Shown here in pieces: positions 1 through 8,681 of a DNA stretch of 64,000 bases. The first letter of the stretch is position 1. Every line of letters starts with the position of its first letter. The position numbers were made by a program, and so were the translations under genes. This DNA comes from Bog-532 sp963830385 (lineage in GTDB: Bacteria > Actinomycetota > Actinomycetes > Streptosporangiales > Streptosporangiaceae): assembly GCA_963830385.1 (NCBI GenBank), contig CAWHMD010000010.1, forward strand, positions 124,001 to 188,000, read 5' to 3'. The notes under the pieces were generated by a model. That model was given only the letters and a program-made list of their open reading frames with translations, did not search any database and had not been told where the DNA came from.

Positions 1-1
1 G

Positions 2-895
2 CCGTACCGCGGCATCGAACCGGTCAGCGAGCCGGTCCCGATGGGCCATGAGTACGTCGGCGTCGTCGAGGAGATCGGCGGCGAGGTCCGGAACGTCAAG
101 CCGGGCCAGTTCGTGATCGGCTCGTTCTGGGCGTCCGACAACACCTGCGAGATCTGCCAGGCGGGCTACCAGAGCTCCTGTGTCCACCGCGTGCTGATGG
201 GAACGATCGGGACCCAGGCCGAGCTGGCCCGGATCCCGCTCGCCGACGGGACCCTGGTCGCCACCCCCGAGGTGCCTTCCGGCGACCTGGTCCCGAGCCT
301 GCTGGCCGCCTCGGACGTGCTCGGCACCGGCTGGTTCGGTGCTGTCGCCGCGGACGTGCGGCCGGGAAAGGCCGTCGCGGTGGTCGGTGACGGCGCGGTC
401 GGCCTGCTCGCGGTCCTGGCCGCCCGGCAACTGGGCGCCGGGCGGATCATCGCGATGAGCCGGCACGAGCCCCGCCAGAAGCTGGCCCTCGAATTCGGCG
501 CCACCGACATCGTCACCGAACGCGGCGACGACGGCGTGGCCACGATCAAGGAACTCACCCGCGGGCTGGGCGCCCACTCGGTGATCGAAGCCGTCGGCAC
601 CCAGGAATCAATGCTGCAGGCCATCCGCTCGGCCCGGCCCGGCGGCCACGTCGGCTTCGTCGGCGTCGCCCATGGCGTCGAGCTACCCGGTGAGGAGCTG
701 TTCTCCAGCGCAGTTCACCTGCACGGCGGCCCCGCCCCGGTGCGCCGCTTCCTGCCCGAGCTGATCGAACTGATCGGCGACCGGGCCATCGACCCCGGCC
801 GGGTGTTCGACCTGACCCTGCCGCTGGACCAGGCTGCCGGGGGGTACCGCGCCATGAACGAGCGCCGCGCCATCAAGACCCTGCTGCGCCCATGA
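2..895 (+). CDS. Zinc-dependent alcohol dehydrogenase, 5' end cut by window
   Basis: Medium-chain (MDR) NAD(P)-dependent dehydrogenase. The reading frame is open from base 2, so the true start lies before the window; the ATG at 41 is internal. Seen: the GHEYVGVVEEIGG zinc-site motif at the cut edge, a three-cysteine stretch CEICQAGYQSSC where MDR enzymes often carry the structural zinc lobe, and a Rossmann nucleotide-binding motif VVGDGAVGLLAV. It ends 25 bp before the aldo/keto reductase and is probably co-transcribed with it and the cupin gene. Substrate cannot be told from sequence. The assignment to the MDR superfamily is firm; the exact reaction is inferred. Confidence 0.88.
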   Translation, partial: PYRGIEPVSEPVPMGHEYVGVVEEIGGEVRNVKPGQFVIGSFWASDNTCEICQAGYQSSCVHRVLMGTIGTQAELARIPLADGTLVATPEVPSGDLVPSLLAASDVLGTGWFGAVAADVRPGKAVAVVGDGAVGLLAVLAARQLGAGRIIAMSRHEPRQKLALEFGATDIVTERGDDGVATIKELTRGLGAHSVIEAVGTQESMLQAIRSARPGGHVGFVGVAHGVELPGEELFSSAVHLHGGPAPVRRFLPELIELIGDRAIDPGRVFDLTLPLDQAAGGYRAMNERRAIKTLLRP

Positions 896-920
896 ACCAG
901 ACTCCGGACAGGAGATCACC

Positions 921-1892
921 ATGGAGTACACGCGGCTCGGTGACACGGGCCTGAAGATCAGCCGCCTCGCGCTCGGGTGCATGAGCTACGGCGACCCCAC
1001 CACCGACGGCGCGCACCGGTGGGCGCTGGGCGACGACGACGCCCAGCCGTACTTCGCGCAGGCCGTCGAGCTCGGCATCACCTTCTGGGACACCGCCAAC
1101 GTCTACCAGGCCGGCACCTCAGAAGAAGTCGTGGGCCGCGCCATCCGGCGCTACTCACGCCGCGAGGACATCGTGCTGGCCACCAAGGTATTCGGCCGGA
1201 TGCACGACGGCCCCGGCGGATCGGGCCTGTCCCGCAAGGCCATCCTCGAGCAGATCGACGCCTCCCTGACCCGGCTCGGCACCGACTACGTCGACCTGTA
1301 TCAGATCCACCGGTTCGACCCCGAGACCCCGGTCGCCGAGACGATGGAGGCGCTGCACGACGTGGTCAAGGCGGGCAAGGTTCGCTACCTGGGCGCGTCG
1401 TCGATGTTCGGCTGGCAGTTCGCCAAGCTGCAGCGCGCCGCCGAGGCGGGCGGCTGGACCCCGTTCGTGTCCATGCAGAACCAGTACAACCTGCTCCGCC
1501 GCCAGGACGAGCCGGAGCTGATGGCCCTGTGCGCCGACACCGGCGTCGGCCTGGTGCCCTACTCCCCGAACGGCAAGGGCCGGCTGGCCCGCCCCTGGGG
1601 CCAGCAGTCCACCCGGTCCAGCACCGACCACGTCGTCCAGGCCTTCGACTCCCCCACCGACGAGCCCGTGGTCAATGCGGTGCAGAAACTGGCCGAGGCC
1701 CGCGGCGTCACCATGGCCCAGATCGCGCTGGCCTGGGTGCTCCGCCACCCGGGCGTCTCCGCGCCGATCGTGGGCGCGACCAAACCGCACCACCTGCCCG
1801 AAGCCGTCGCCGCGCTCGAGCTGACCCTGAGCGACGACGAGGCCGCCACGCTGGAAGAGCCCTACGTCAACCAGGGGCCGTCCTGGTTCTGA
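921..1892 (+). CDS. Aldo/keto reductase
   Basis: A 323-residue (beta/alpha)8 NADPH-dependent reductase of the AKR superfamily, full length. The N-terminus (MEYTRLGDTGLKISRLALG) is typical; the catalytic Asp and Tyr are in FWDTANVYQAG, the catalytic Lys region is ATKVFG, and the His motif is YVDLYQIHRFD. The C-terminal part carries the NADP-binding stretch APIVGATKPHHL. An RBS-like GGAGAT precedes the ATG. Second gene of a presumed ADH-AKR-cupin operon, suggesting linked carbonyl metabolism; the substrate is unknown. Confidence 0.92.
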   Translation: MEYTRLGDTGLKISRLALGCMSYGDPTTDGAHRWALGDDDAQPYFAQAVELGITFWDTANVYQAGTSEEVVGRAIRRYSRREDIVLATKVFGRMHDGPGGSGLSRKAILEQIDASLTRLGTDYVDLYQIHRFDPETPVAETMEALHDVVKAGKVRYLGASSMFGWQFAKLQRAAEAGGWTPFVSMQNQYNLLRRQDEPELMALCADTGVGLVPYSPNGKGRLARPWGQQSTRSSTDHVVQAFDSPTDEPVVNAVQKLAEARGVTMAQIALAWVLRHPGVSAPIVGATKPHHLPEAVAALELTLSDDEAATLEEPYVNQGPSWF

Positions 1893-1902
1893 AAGGACAA
1901 GC

Positions 1903-2304
1903 ATGGAGCTCAAGCCGGTCAGCCCGACCGCTAAAGCACCCGCGAAGAACTTCACCGGCGACGTCTACGTCAACCAGGTCAAGACCCCCGACGAACCGTC
2001 ACGCCTGATCGTCGGCTACGTCCGCTTCACCCCCGGCGCGCGCACGAACTGGCACTCCCACGTCCTCGGCCAGACCCTGCACTGCACCGACGGCATCGGC
2101 CTGGTCGTCACCCGCGACGGCACCGTCATCCGCATACGCCCCGGCGACACCGTCTGGACCCCACCCGGCGAAGAACACTGGCACGGCGCCACCGCCGACA
2201 ACATGATGTGCCACTTCGCCATGCTCGAAGGCGACGGCACCAGCGACGGCACCACCTGGCTCGAGCCCGTCACCGACGACCAGTACCGAACCGCAAACGA
2301 GTAG
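1903..2304 (+). CDS. Cupin-domain protein
   Basis: Small (133 aa) single-domain cupin. Cupin motif 1 is visible as GARTNWHSHVLGQTLHC and motif 2 as PGEEHWHGATADNMMCH, giving the usual His-rich metal site. It starts 10 bp after the aldo/keto reductase stop, with AAAGGACAAGC before the ATG as RBS. Homologues of this size are often annotated as carboxymuconolactone-decarboxylase-associated or mandelonitrile-lyase-like cupins; the sequence does not decide between them. Third gene of the short operon. Confidence 0.85.
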   Translation: MELKPVSPTAKAPAKNFTGDVYVNQVKTPDEPSRLIVGYVRFTPGARTNWHSHVLGQTLHCTDGIGLVVTRDGTVIRIRPGDTVWTPPGEEHWHGATADNMMCHFAMLEGDGTSDGTTWLEPVTDDQYRTANE

Positions 2305-2474
2305 CAGGCGCAGGTGACCGGCTCCGTGCGGCACGCGCCCGTCGCCGAATGTCAGCTGTTGTCCGTCGCGTTGGCGCAGTGCTGACGTTTCCATATATGT
2401 GGCAGGGTTGCCTATGGCCGGGGCTCCGGATTCCGCTGCTCCGGTCCCCGATACTCACTGCGGCCGGAGTTCTG

Positions 2475-4181
2475 ATGCCGATATCCCGAAAGGCGGTGGC
2501 GCTTCCGTCCGCCGCGGCGGTGAGCTCCGGCGTAGACGGCGAGGGTGCTGGTCGCGATGAGCCCCGTCCGGTCCTGGCACGCTGGCGGCCGGGCTTGATC
2601 ACCGGCTCGCTGCTGGCTCTGGCCGGTGCCGTGCTGTTCCTGTGCTACCTACGGCAGTCCTGGACCCGGTCGCTGAACTCGGACGGGGCGGCGGACATTC
2701 TGCAAGCTCACGACATGCTGCATGGCAACGTTCTGCTACACGGCTGGCAGTTGTCGCAGGTGTCTTTCTGGAGCACCGAACTGCCACAGTACATGCTCCT
2801 CGAGTCGGTGATGGGGCTCAGAGTTGCGGTGGTGCACGTTGCCGGGGCAATGACCTGCACGCTGCTGGTGCTGTCGTCGGCGCTGCTGGCCAAAGGCCGG
2901 ACGACCGGTCGTGAAGCGGTCGTGCGGATGCTCGTAGCGGGCGGGATAATGCTCGCGCCGCAGCTCGGGCCAGGGACCGCGATCTTCATGCTGTCACCCG
3001 ATCATGCGGGGACCGCCGTGCCGCTTCTGGTCACCTGGCTGGTGGTGGACCGACTGGCAGACCGGCGCTGGTGGACGCCGGTGATCGTGGTAGTCCTGCT
3101 CGCTTGGGCGCTGGTGGCCGACCCGCTGGTGTTGTGGGCGGGCGTGGTGCCGCTTGCCGCGGCGTGCGCGGCCCGGGCCTATCACCAGCTGGCGGTGGAA
3201 CGCCGGCCCCTTGCGTCGGCCCGGCCCGACCTGGCGCTTGCCGCGGCAGCGATACTGGCCATTCCGGCAGCATCGGCGGCGTACCGGCTGATCCGCGCGC
3301 ATGGCGGATACGGGCTCCTTCCACTTGCGCACCAGATGATCCCCGTCGATGCGCTGGTGCGAAGCTTGACTGGCACGCTGGAGGATGTGCTGGCGCTGTT
3401 CGGCGCCGATTTCCTCGGCTTGACCGCGCAGCCCGCGACAGCACTGGTAGCCGTCCATCTGGTCGGGCTCGGCCTGGCAGTCTGGGGGATGGCGGTCGCC
3501 ATTCGGCGGTTCCCCCGCGACACGGACCGGGTGGTGCAGATCTTGCTCATCGCCGTGCTGGGCATTGTGACGGCCATGGTAATCAGTGGCCGTGCGATGA
3601 GTCTGCATCCCACGGACGGGCGGGTCATGGCACCCATGCTGCCGAGTGTCGCCGCCCTGACGGGCCGCGTGCTCGCCGCCAGGCTGATCTCCGCCAGGCT
3701 GATCTCCGCCAGGCTACTGCCGCTACTGGGGGTGGCACTGCTCGGCTACGTAGCTGCGCTGGGCTATGGAGCCGCGCAGCCGCCAACGCCGACGGCGAAT
3801 CAGCAGCTGGCAGGCTGGCTGGTGGCCCGCCACCTCGACTATGGCCTTTCCGGCTACTGGCAGGGCAGCAGCGTCACCGTCATCAGCGGGCAGCGGGCGC
3901 AGCTCCTGCCCATCCAACCGTCACCGTCGGGAGCGGGCTTGGGCCCGACCATCGAGGCACAAGCTTCCTGGTATGACCCGCGTCAGCACGACGCCGACTT
4001 CGTCATCGTCCCGGCCGGGTTCACCTATAACCTTCCGCCCGACCCCACGCTGTCCGAGGCGCTTGCTACCTTCGGGAGGCCGAGACGCATCTACCGGGTA
4101 GGCACCAACTTCGTGCTGTTCTACGGCAGGAACCTGCTCCCATCGGCGCACCAGCTCAGGAGTTACGGGTACAGCGGATGA
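2475..4181 (+). CDS. Polytopic membrane protein, function unknown
   Basis: About 568 residues with roughly ten hydrophobic helices beginning around residue 40 (LITGSLLALAGAVLFLCYL) and a soluble C-terminal third. Overall shape resembles GT-C-type membrane glycosyltransferase relatives (conserved acidic residue after TM1 in NSDGAADILQAHDMLHG), but no diagnostic motif was recognised. The frame is open much further upstream (to 2208), where it overlaps the cupin gene; the ATG at 2475 was chosen because hydrophilic sequence then leads directly into TM1, and 2397 is an alternative. A 15-bp tandem repeat around 3680-3715 encodes the repeated ARLIS. The gene ends just outside the integrated element. 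Confidence 0.6.
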   Translation: MPISRKAVALPSAAAVSSGVDGEGAGRDEPRPVLARWRPGLITGSLLALAGAVLFLCYLRQSWTRSLNSDGAADILQAHDMLHGNVLLHGWQLSQVSFWSTELPQYMLLESVMGLRVAVVHVAGAMTCTLLVLSSALLAKGRTTGREAVVRMLVAGGIMLAPQLGPGTAIFMLSPDHAGTAVPLLVTWLVVDRLADRRWWTPVIVVVLLAWALVADPLVLWAGVVPLAAACAARAYHQLAVERRPLASARPDLALAAAAILAIPAASAAYRLIRAHGGYGLLPLAHQMIPVDALVRSLTGTLEDVLALFGADFLGLTAQPATALVAVHLVGLGLAVWGMAVAIRRFPRDTDRVVQILLIAVLGIVTAMVISGRAMSLHPTDGRVMAPMLPSVAALTGRVLAARLISARLISARLLPLLGVALLGYVAALGYGAAQPPTPTANQQLAGWLVARHLDYGLSGYWQGSSVTVISGQRAQLLPIQPSPSGAGLGPTIEAQASWYDPRQHDADFVIVPAGFTYNLPPDPTLSEALATFGRPRRIYRVGTNFVLFYGRNLLPSAHQLRSYGYSG

Positions 4182-4317
4182 TCAGCGTCCTGGCTAACCC
4201 TGAATCTCCCCTGTTCGCCACCCGGTCGCACGTAGCGGGTACGCGGGCGTCCCAATGGTCAGGGTAGGGAAGCAGTGATCATGGCCGGTAGGCCATCTGA
4301 TCTGGGACCTCATCATT

Positions 4318-4361
4318 TGGAGCGGGTGACGGGAATCGAACCCGCACTGTCAGCTTGGGAA
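4318..4361. repeat. Distal attachment site (att core, tRNA-Gly 3' fragment)
   Basis: A 44-bp sequence identical to 21975-22018, corresponding on the minus strand to tRNA-Gly from the anticodon loop through the encoded CCA end. Downstream of GGGAA the two copies diverge (attg here, gctg at the tRNA), so this is a fragment and not a functional tRNA. It marks the end of the AICE away from the intact tRNA. Confidence 0.93.
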
Positions 4362-4447
4362 TTGGACCGACGCGGCGGTCTCAGGGCCCTGACCTGGCAG
4401 TTAGAGCGTCCGTGAGTGCCCGTGACTCCCCCCTCGTCACCCCCTCT

Positions 4448-4466
4448 AATTGCACGCTAGTTGCAC
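4448..4466 (+). promoter_or_regulatory. Putative integrase arm-type binding site, left end
   Basis: Contains two direct TTGCAC copies 11 bp apart (AATTGCACGCTAGTTGCAC). A 17-of-19 match in the same orientation lies at 21885-21903, inside the other end of the element. Both lie 70-90 bp inside the att core. Paired short direct repeats flanking a core are the usual layout of tyrosine-integrase arm sites; the role is inferred. Confidence 0.55.
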
Positions 4467-4665
4467 GGCGGCGGGGGTCGGTGACCTGGGCTGGTCTTGT
4501 CCTCGTGGTCCTCCCCCGTCCTCCTCGTAGCTGCCAGACCTCAGGCCGCGGCTGCCGCGTCCAAGCTCGCGCAGCGACCGCGAAGCGGCTTGGCCTGGAC
4601 TCGGTGGGCTCGGTCGAGATCATCGAGCAGCGAGGAGGTCGGCGAGCTTCGGCAGTCCACCGTCC

Positions 4666-5565
4666 TCAATCCGCCTCCTCGGGATGCCTGCCCCAGCTGT
4701 TGCCCTGTCGGTTCTCGTCTCCAACCTGAACACCTTGAGCGCCACGAGCATCGATATGGAATATCGCACCTGCACGTTTAATGGCACCCACAATTAGGAG
4801 GGCAATAATTTTTGATACTGGACGCAGATAAAAAGCCAAGCAAGCGACCAATACTATTCGAGCGCTCGCGTTGGCGAGATTGCCCAAATCGCCGGGCACA
4901 TCGGCAAGAATGGGGGGTACAACCAGCAGCAGGAACAAGAGGACGAGGAAAGGGCGCAATTGTTCTACGTCTTCTCGCGTGCGCCCAGCCTCGCGAGACT
5001 GAAATTGGACATCACCTTCATCGCTGAACGAATATACCGTCCAGACTGGTGGTTCCTGACTGTCTATCAAGAATTTAAATGAAAGATCCGACCCTTGGGG
5101 AAATTGGACAATTCTGTATTTTCGTTGAGTTGCGGGTAGAGATTCACCCGTAACCTCAGCTAGTCCAATTTCAGGTTCGGGAGCAGGATCGGAGTAAGCC
5201 TCAAGTACCCTGGATTCCTCAGGAAATGCGAATCGAAACGAGTGCTTGCGAATATTTTGATTACCCGTGTTGACTAGGCGGCACGTAACAGCGAAAAGTC
5301 CCTCGACTGGGCCTTGGTCATATAGCACCTGCACTCGCTGGCGGACTTCTGTCTTGATTGAAAGTAGACCTTGAGAAGTTTCGCCTTCCCAAGATATCTG
5401 CGCACGAGCCTCTCGCCGCTTCCTCATCCAATCCAGGATGAGAGCTACCCCAAAACCCAGGATCGCACTAAGGAAAGCTAGCCCAATCTTCTGAGTCAAA
5501 TCCTCAGATAGCGCACCGCTACCGCTTGAATTACCTGCAGTGAGAGCAATTAACGATGCGTGCAT
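4666..5565 (-). CDS. Membrane protein with C-terminal amyloid-signalling-like (BASS/RHIM-type) motif
   Basis: 299 residues. A short N-terminal stretch leads to one TM helix (about 26-46, LAFLSAILGFGVALILDW), then a soluble beta-rich region (about 55-205), then two hydrophobic segments (LRPFLVLLFLLLVVPPILAD and IVLVACLAFYLRP...IIALLIVG), and a C-terminal tail containing GVQVGDENRQGN (about 278-289). The G-x-Q-x-G-x-x-N-x-Q pattern matches bacterial amyloid signalling sequences (BASS), which link immune-type receptors to effectors. Base composition is visibly less GC-rich than the core genome, consistent with cargo. It lies 115 bp downstream of the ASCH gene on the same strand. No known family was recognised for the middle domain; the signalling role is inferred from the motif alone. 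Confidence 0.72.
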   Translation of the reverse strand: MHASLIALTAGNSSGSGALSEDLTQKIGLAFLSAILGFGVALILDWMRKRREARAQISWEGETSQGLLSIKTEVRQRVQVLYDQGPVEGLFAVTCRLVNTGNQNIRKHSFRFAFPEESRVLEAYSDPAPEPEIGLAEVTGESLPATQRKYRIVQFPQGSDLSFKFLIDSQEPPVWTVYSFSDEGDVQFQSREAGRTREDVEQLRPFLVLLFLLLVVPPILADVPGDLGNLANASARIVLVACLAFYLRPVSKIIALLIVGAIKRAGAIFHIDARGAQGVQVGDENRQGNSWGRHPEEAD

Positions 5566-5679
5566 CTTCCCCCCAATAGGTCGTTTAGCCAGTCACGGAA
5601 CTAGCAACACGGGCTCACCTTACTTGATAGGCGGCTCTGAGCGCATAACGAATCAACGATTTCAAAGCGACAACATGAG

Positions 5680-6399
5680 TCATTGGAAAGTACCCTTAGT
5701 GTGGTGGGCCCACCGGCAAACACGTCGAGGAACGCGGCAGTCGCCCGCAGCCCTGTCGGCCGGTTGGTCAAGGGGATACAAGCTACTCCAGTCGATAAAT
5801 GCCGCCTGTGGCCCGTCGCGCCGCACCGGGTCGGCGCCGGAGGTGCCGCATGCCCGGTGCGAGCGCGGTCGGGTACGGCGCCGCGCAGCCATGTCGCTTG
5901 ATAAGAAAAGGCTAGATTCGGCAGTGTATGGCTGCACCGACGGAAGCAGCGAAAGCAACACGTCCTCGCTCGGATGGCCATCGACAAGCACGCTCAGTGA
6001 CTCGCGATCGATATAACGATAGCTGCGAGGTGGACGGAAATTGGAGATCTCGCGCATTCGGCTTAGAGCTAGCGGTGTTTCGAGACGCTGAACGTCTGCC
6101 AGCATCAAGATGTGTGCCGCTTCCGCACCTGCAAGATACTCGTCGAATTCAACACGAGTGACCCCCATGAAGCCTTGATAATTCGACCACATCTCGTCGG
6201 GGCGACCTCGATGCACTTCGCCGAGCCTGGCAGAACCAACCACCGCGGCCACAGGCAAGGTCGCGTAGATAATTACTGGCGTGCCTGCTGCAATATTCGG
6301 GCGTTGCCGCCGAATCTCGGCCACCTTCGAGCCGTCCATGATGGATTCGGCAAAACGTGGACGGACGGACAGTAGTAGGGCGCGCTCCAGTTGGCTCAC
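5680..6399 (-). CDS. ASCH-domain protein (possibly with non-native C-terminal tail)
   Basis: The first 120 or so residues have the ASCH (PUA-like, RNA-binding) pattern: ALLLSVRPRFAESIMDGSK followed by VAEIRRQRP, VIIYATLPVAAVVGSARLG and a helical segment. The start codon overlaps the stop of the upstream GNAT-PIN gene by 4 bp (ATGA), implying translational coupling and a shared job. From about residue 170 the frame becomes Arg/Pro-rich, the DNA becomes GC-rich and the sequence looks unlike folded protein, so the native 3' end may have been lost by recombination and the frame runs on into unrelated DNA. Function probably involves binding modified RNA or nucleotides; not proven. Confidence 0.72.
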   Translation of the reverse strand: MSQLERALLLSVRPRFAESIMDGSKVAEIRRQRPNIAAGTPVIIYATLPVAAVVGSARLGEVHRGRPDEMWSNYQGFMGVTRVEFDEYLAGAEAAHILMLADVQRLETPLALSRMREISNFRPPRSYRYIDRESLSVLVDGHPSEDVLLSLLPSVQPYTAESSLFLSSDMAARRRTRPRSHRACGTSGADPVRRDGPQAAFIDWSSLYPLDQPADRAAGDCRVPRRVCRWAHHTKGTFQ

Positions 6400-8462
6400 T
6401 TGCCCGGGTGTCCTTCCAGGTAGATGGCTGCGAAGAGCTGTGCGGAGATCTTCTGCGGTGATCGTAGCGATAGCCCCTGACTTTCTCTAGCAGCCAGCAC
6501 CCGAAGCCGATCCAGTGAGACATGGTGGTCGAACAGTTCTGTATCCGCGAACCGTAGCGCGAGGGCCCTCCCGTTCGAAGCCGCTGCTTCCAACTGCTCG
6601 CGTCTCCAAACGCCTAGATGTCGAAATTCCTGATAAAGCGCAGTCGGTTTATCACAAACCACCTCTTCGAGCCGTGAACAGCCGATCACCGCACCCAGCC
6701 CGCCATTGGACTGGGTTACGTACCATACGAGACGTGCCGGGGCATGCTCAACGTTGGGTTTCGAGCTCCGATAGTAGACGTGTTCGCAACTCATGCCCAA
6801 ACGACTCGATCGAGGCATTAGCGTATGAGGGACACCGAAAAGCTCCGAAGCCCATACGGTTTTGATTGGAATCAAGTAAGTGGGCAGGTCGGAATCAATG
6901 ATCTTAGCCGGCCACAGCGTTCGCTCCAGATCGGCGGCGACGACGGGTGATAGGCCAGGACAAAGCTTGGGTATCGTCAGGCCAATTCTTTGGGCCGCCT
7001 GTGTAACAGTTTTATCCACGCTTGCTGAATCAGAGCATACAGGTACAACAAATGCAACCCAAGCGCCATTGATCTTCAAGAATCCGTTATCATTGAGAGC
7101 CCGCTCGCACGATTGGGAAAGTGACGGATCAGATACCTTAAGGATGGAGGCCTTATCCTTAAGGGCTTGCCTTCGGAAGAGCGCGAGCAACTGTCTAATT
7201 ATGGTACTTTCGATGTGGTTATTTTTCGTCCGCAGGATCGGCACCGACATCTGGCCGTCGTCAACGCCAGTGACATAAAATGCTATGGGCTCATGCTTTG
7301 GGTTATGAAGCAGCATCCGGCTCCAGTGGCGACCTTGAGCGGCAAGGTTGTGCACGCGAGCCATATATTCAGACCTCCTCTCCCCTCCTGCGTCGTTAAG
7401 GAAGTCCGCTAGCTGAGCATCCCATCCCGACCGAACGGGTGAGACATAGTAATCTGTGTCAAGAAATTCCGCTGGCCTGTATGCTTGAGCACGCGACAGT
7501 TCATCAACGTGAAGAATAACGTCTGCGGGTCGCATGACGCGTACACCGGACACATCAATAGCGTCCACTGACCATCGAAGAAACGCGTCGTCTCTAGTCG
7601 CTAGAACAGTGACTCCGGAAAGTGATGCTTCTGCAAGATGCCTTACGTCGGATACATCACCTTGATCGGCGGAAAGGTCGATACTCTGCCGTTTAGCGAC
7701 GTAGTCAGTAATACGCTGAGCGGTAGCATCGACCGCTCCACCGTGCGTTGGCAATGTGTGATAGCGGCTGGCAGCCTTCTTCTGTCTCGCCTTTGCTGGC
7801 TCAGATGCCTTTCGGTCCAACTCCCGCAACAGCTCAGGAGTAGTTACAAGTTCGATTTGGTCGGCGAGCCAATCCTCAGTAAGAGCATTTGATTCAGTGG
7901 CACCGGGCCGTTTATCTGGCTCTTCGATATCTAGGAATACATTCAGGTCAAGAGCCACCTGCAGAACGCCAAGCGATTCAACGGTGGAGAAGAGATCAGG
8001 GTGGCCATGATCACGTCGCCAGATGCACAAAGGAAGACGTTTCTTACTGCGCCCAGGCACCTCGCCCATGAGCTCGAAGCCGAGATGAGGCCAAACACTG
8101 TTTTCTTTAAAGTCTTTGCGGCACCTTAGCACTATGCCCAGACGATCACAGTGAAGCCTACTAATCTCGTCTACCAACTTCTTGGCAACGCCCTGGCCGC
8201 GCATCTGGGTGTTTATGCATAGATGGGTTAGCCTTACGACTTGACGAGGCAGAGAGTAAAGGGCGTAGCCCACGAGGCGATCTTTATGCATGGCCGCGAT
8301 TAGAGTGCCACTTGAAGCCGCTTGCCAATACCCGGCCGTCGGCATAAATCCCAGGGTACGGCTGTTCTGGTCACCCAACTTTATTATCGTATTAACGAGC
8401 TTTTCGTTTGCGGGGCTAACCCTGACTAGCTCGGGTTGGCCCGGCTCGCCTCTACCGGACAT
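6396..8462 (-). CDS. GNAT acetyltransferase-PIN nuclease fusion protein
   Basis: About 688 residues. The N-terminal ~150 residues form a GNAT fold with the acetyl-CoA motif QMRGQGVAKKLVDEI. A PIN ribonuclease domain follows (about 170-330) with the expected acidic residues in VALDLNVFLDI, ELLRELDR, DVSDVRHLAEA and LATRDDAFL. The last ~350 residues include a second region that may be PUA/EVE-like (RLVWYVTQSNGGLGAVIG...LYQEFRHLGVW). The frame opens at 8564, but ATG 8462 is preferred because GGAG lies 8 bp upstream and the GNAT fold starts soon after. Overlaps the ASCH gene by 4 bp. Likely an RNA-targeting toxin or defence effector carried as AICE cargo; that is inference from domains and context. 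Confidence 0.8.
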   Translation of the reverse strand: MSGRGEPGQPELVRVSPANEKLVNTIIKLGDQNSRTLGFMPTAGYWQAASSGTLIAAMHKDRLVGYALYSLPRQVVRLTHLCINTQMRGQGVAKKLVDEISRLHCDRLGIVLRCRKDFKENSVWPHLGFELMGEVPGRSKKRLPLCIWRRDHGHPDLFSTVESLGVLQVALDLNVFLDIEEPDKRPGATESNALTEDWLADQIELVTTPELLRELDRKASEPAKARQKKAASRYHTLPTHGGAVDATAQRITDYVAKRQSIDLSADQGDVSDVRHLAEASLSGVTVLATRDDAFLRWSVDAIDVSGVRVMRPADVILHVDELSRAQAYRPAEFLDTDYYVSPVRSGWDAQLADFLNDAGGERRSEYMARVHNLAAQGRHWSRMLLHNPKHEPIAFYVTGVDDGQMSVPILRTKNNHIESTIIRQLLALFRRQALKDKASILKVSDPSLSQSCERALNDNGFLKINGAWVAFVVPVCSDSASVDKTVTQAAQRIGLTIPKLCPGLSPVVAADLERTLWPAKIIDSDLPTYLIPIKTVWASELFGVPHTLMPRSSRLGMSCEHVYYRSSKPNVEHAPARLVWYVTQSNGGLGAVIGCSRLEEVVCDKPTALYQEFRHLGVWRREQLEAAASNGRALALRFADTELFDHHVSLDRLRVLAARESQGLSLRSPQKISAQLFAAIYLEGHPGK

Positions 8463-8681
8463 TTCAGAAGCTCCGCAAGGATGCATGCCGGTAAGACCCG
8501 GGCCGGATTCGTCTCGGCGCCCTGCCGTGGGTATGCAATGGACGGCAGGCAGATCCAGCCGCAAGCGGCGCGGATACTCTTAAAAGTAGCATTTCAGGCA
8601 TTGCAACACCAACGATTCGAGGGCCCATACCAGCAAGACTCCGACCAGTCGTCACTTCGTTGATCTTAATGGGCACCGGCA

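Noticed and set aside
4318..4391. A second tRNA-Gly gene at the left end
   Set aside because: Only the 3' 44 bases match; the sequence diverges in the anticodon loop and has no 5' half, so it is an att fragment.
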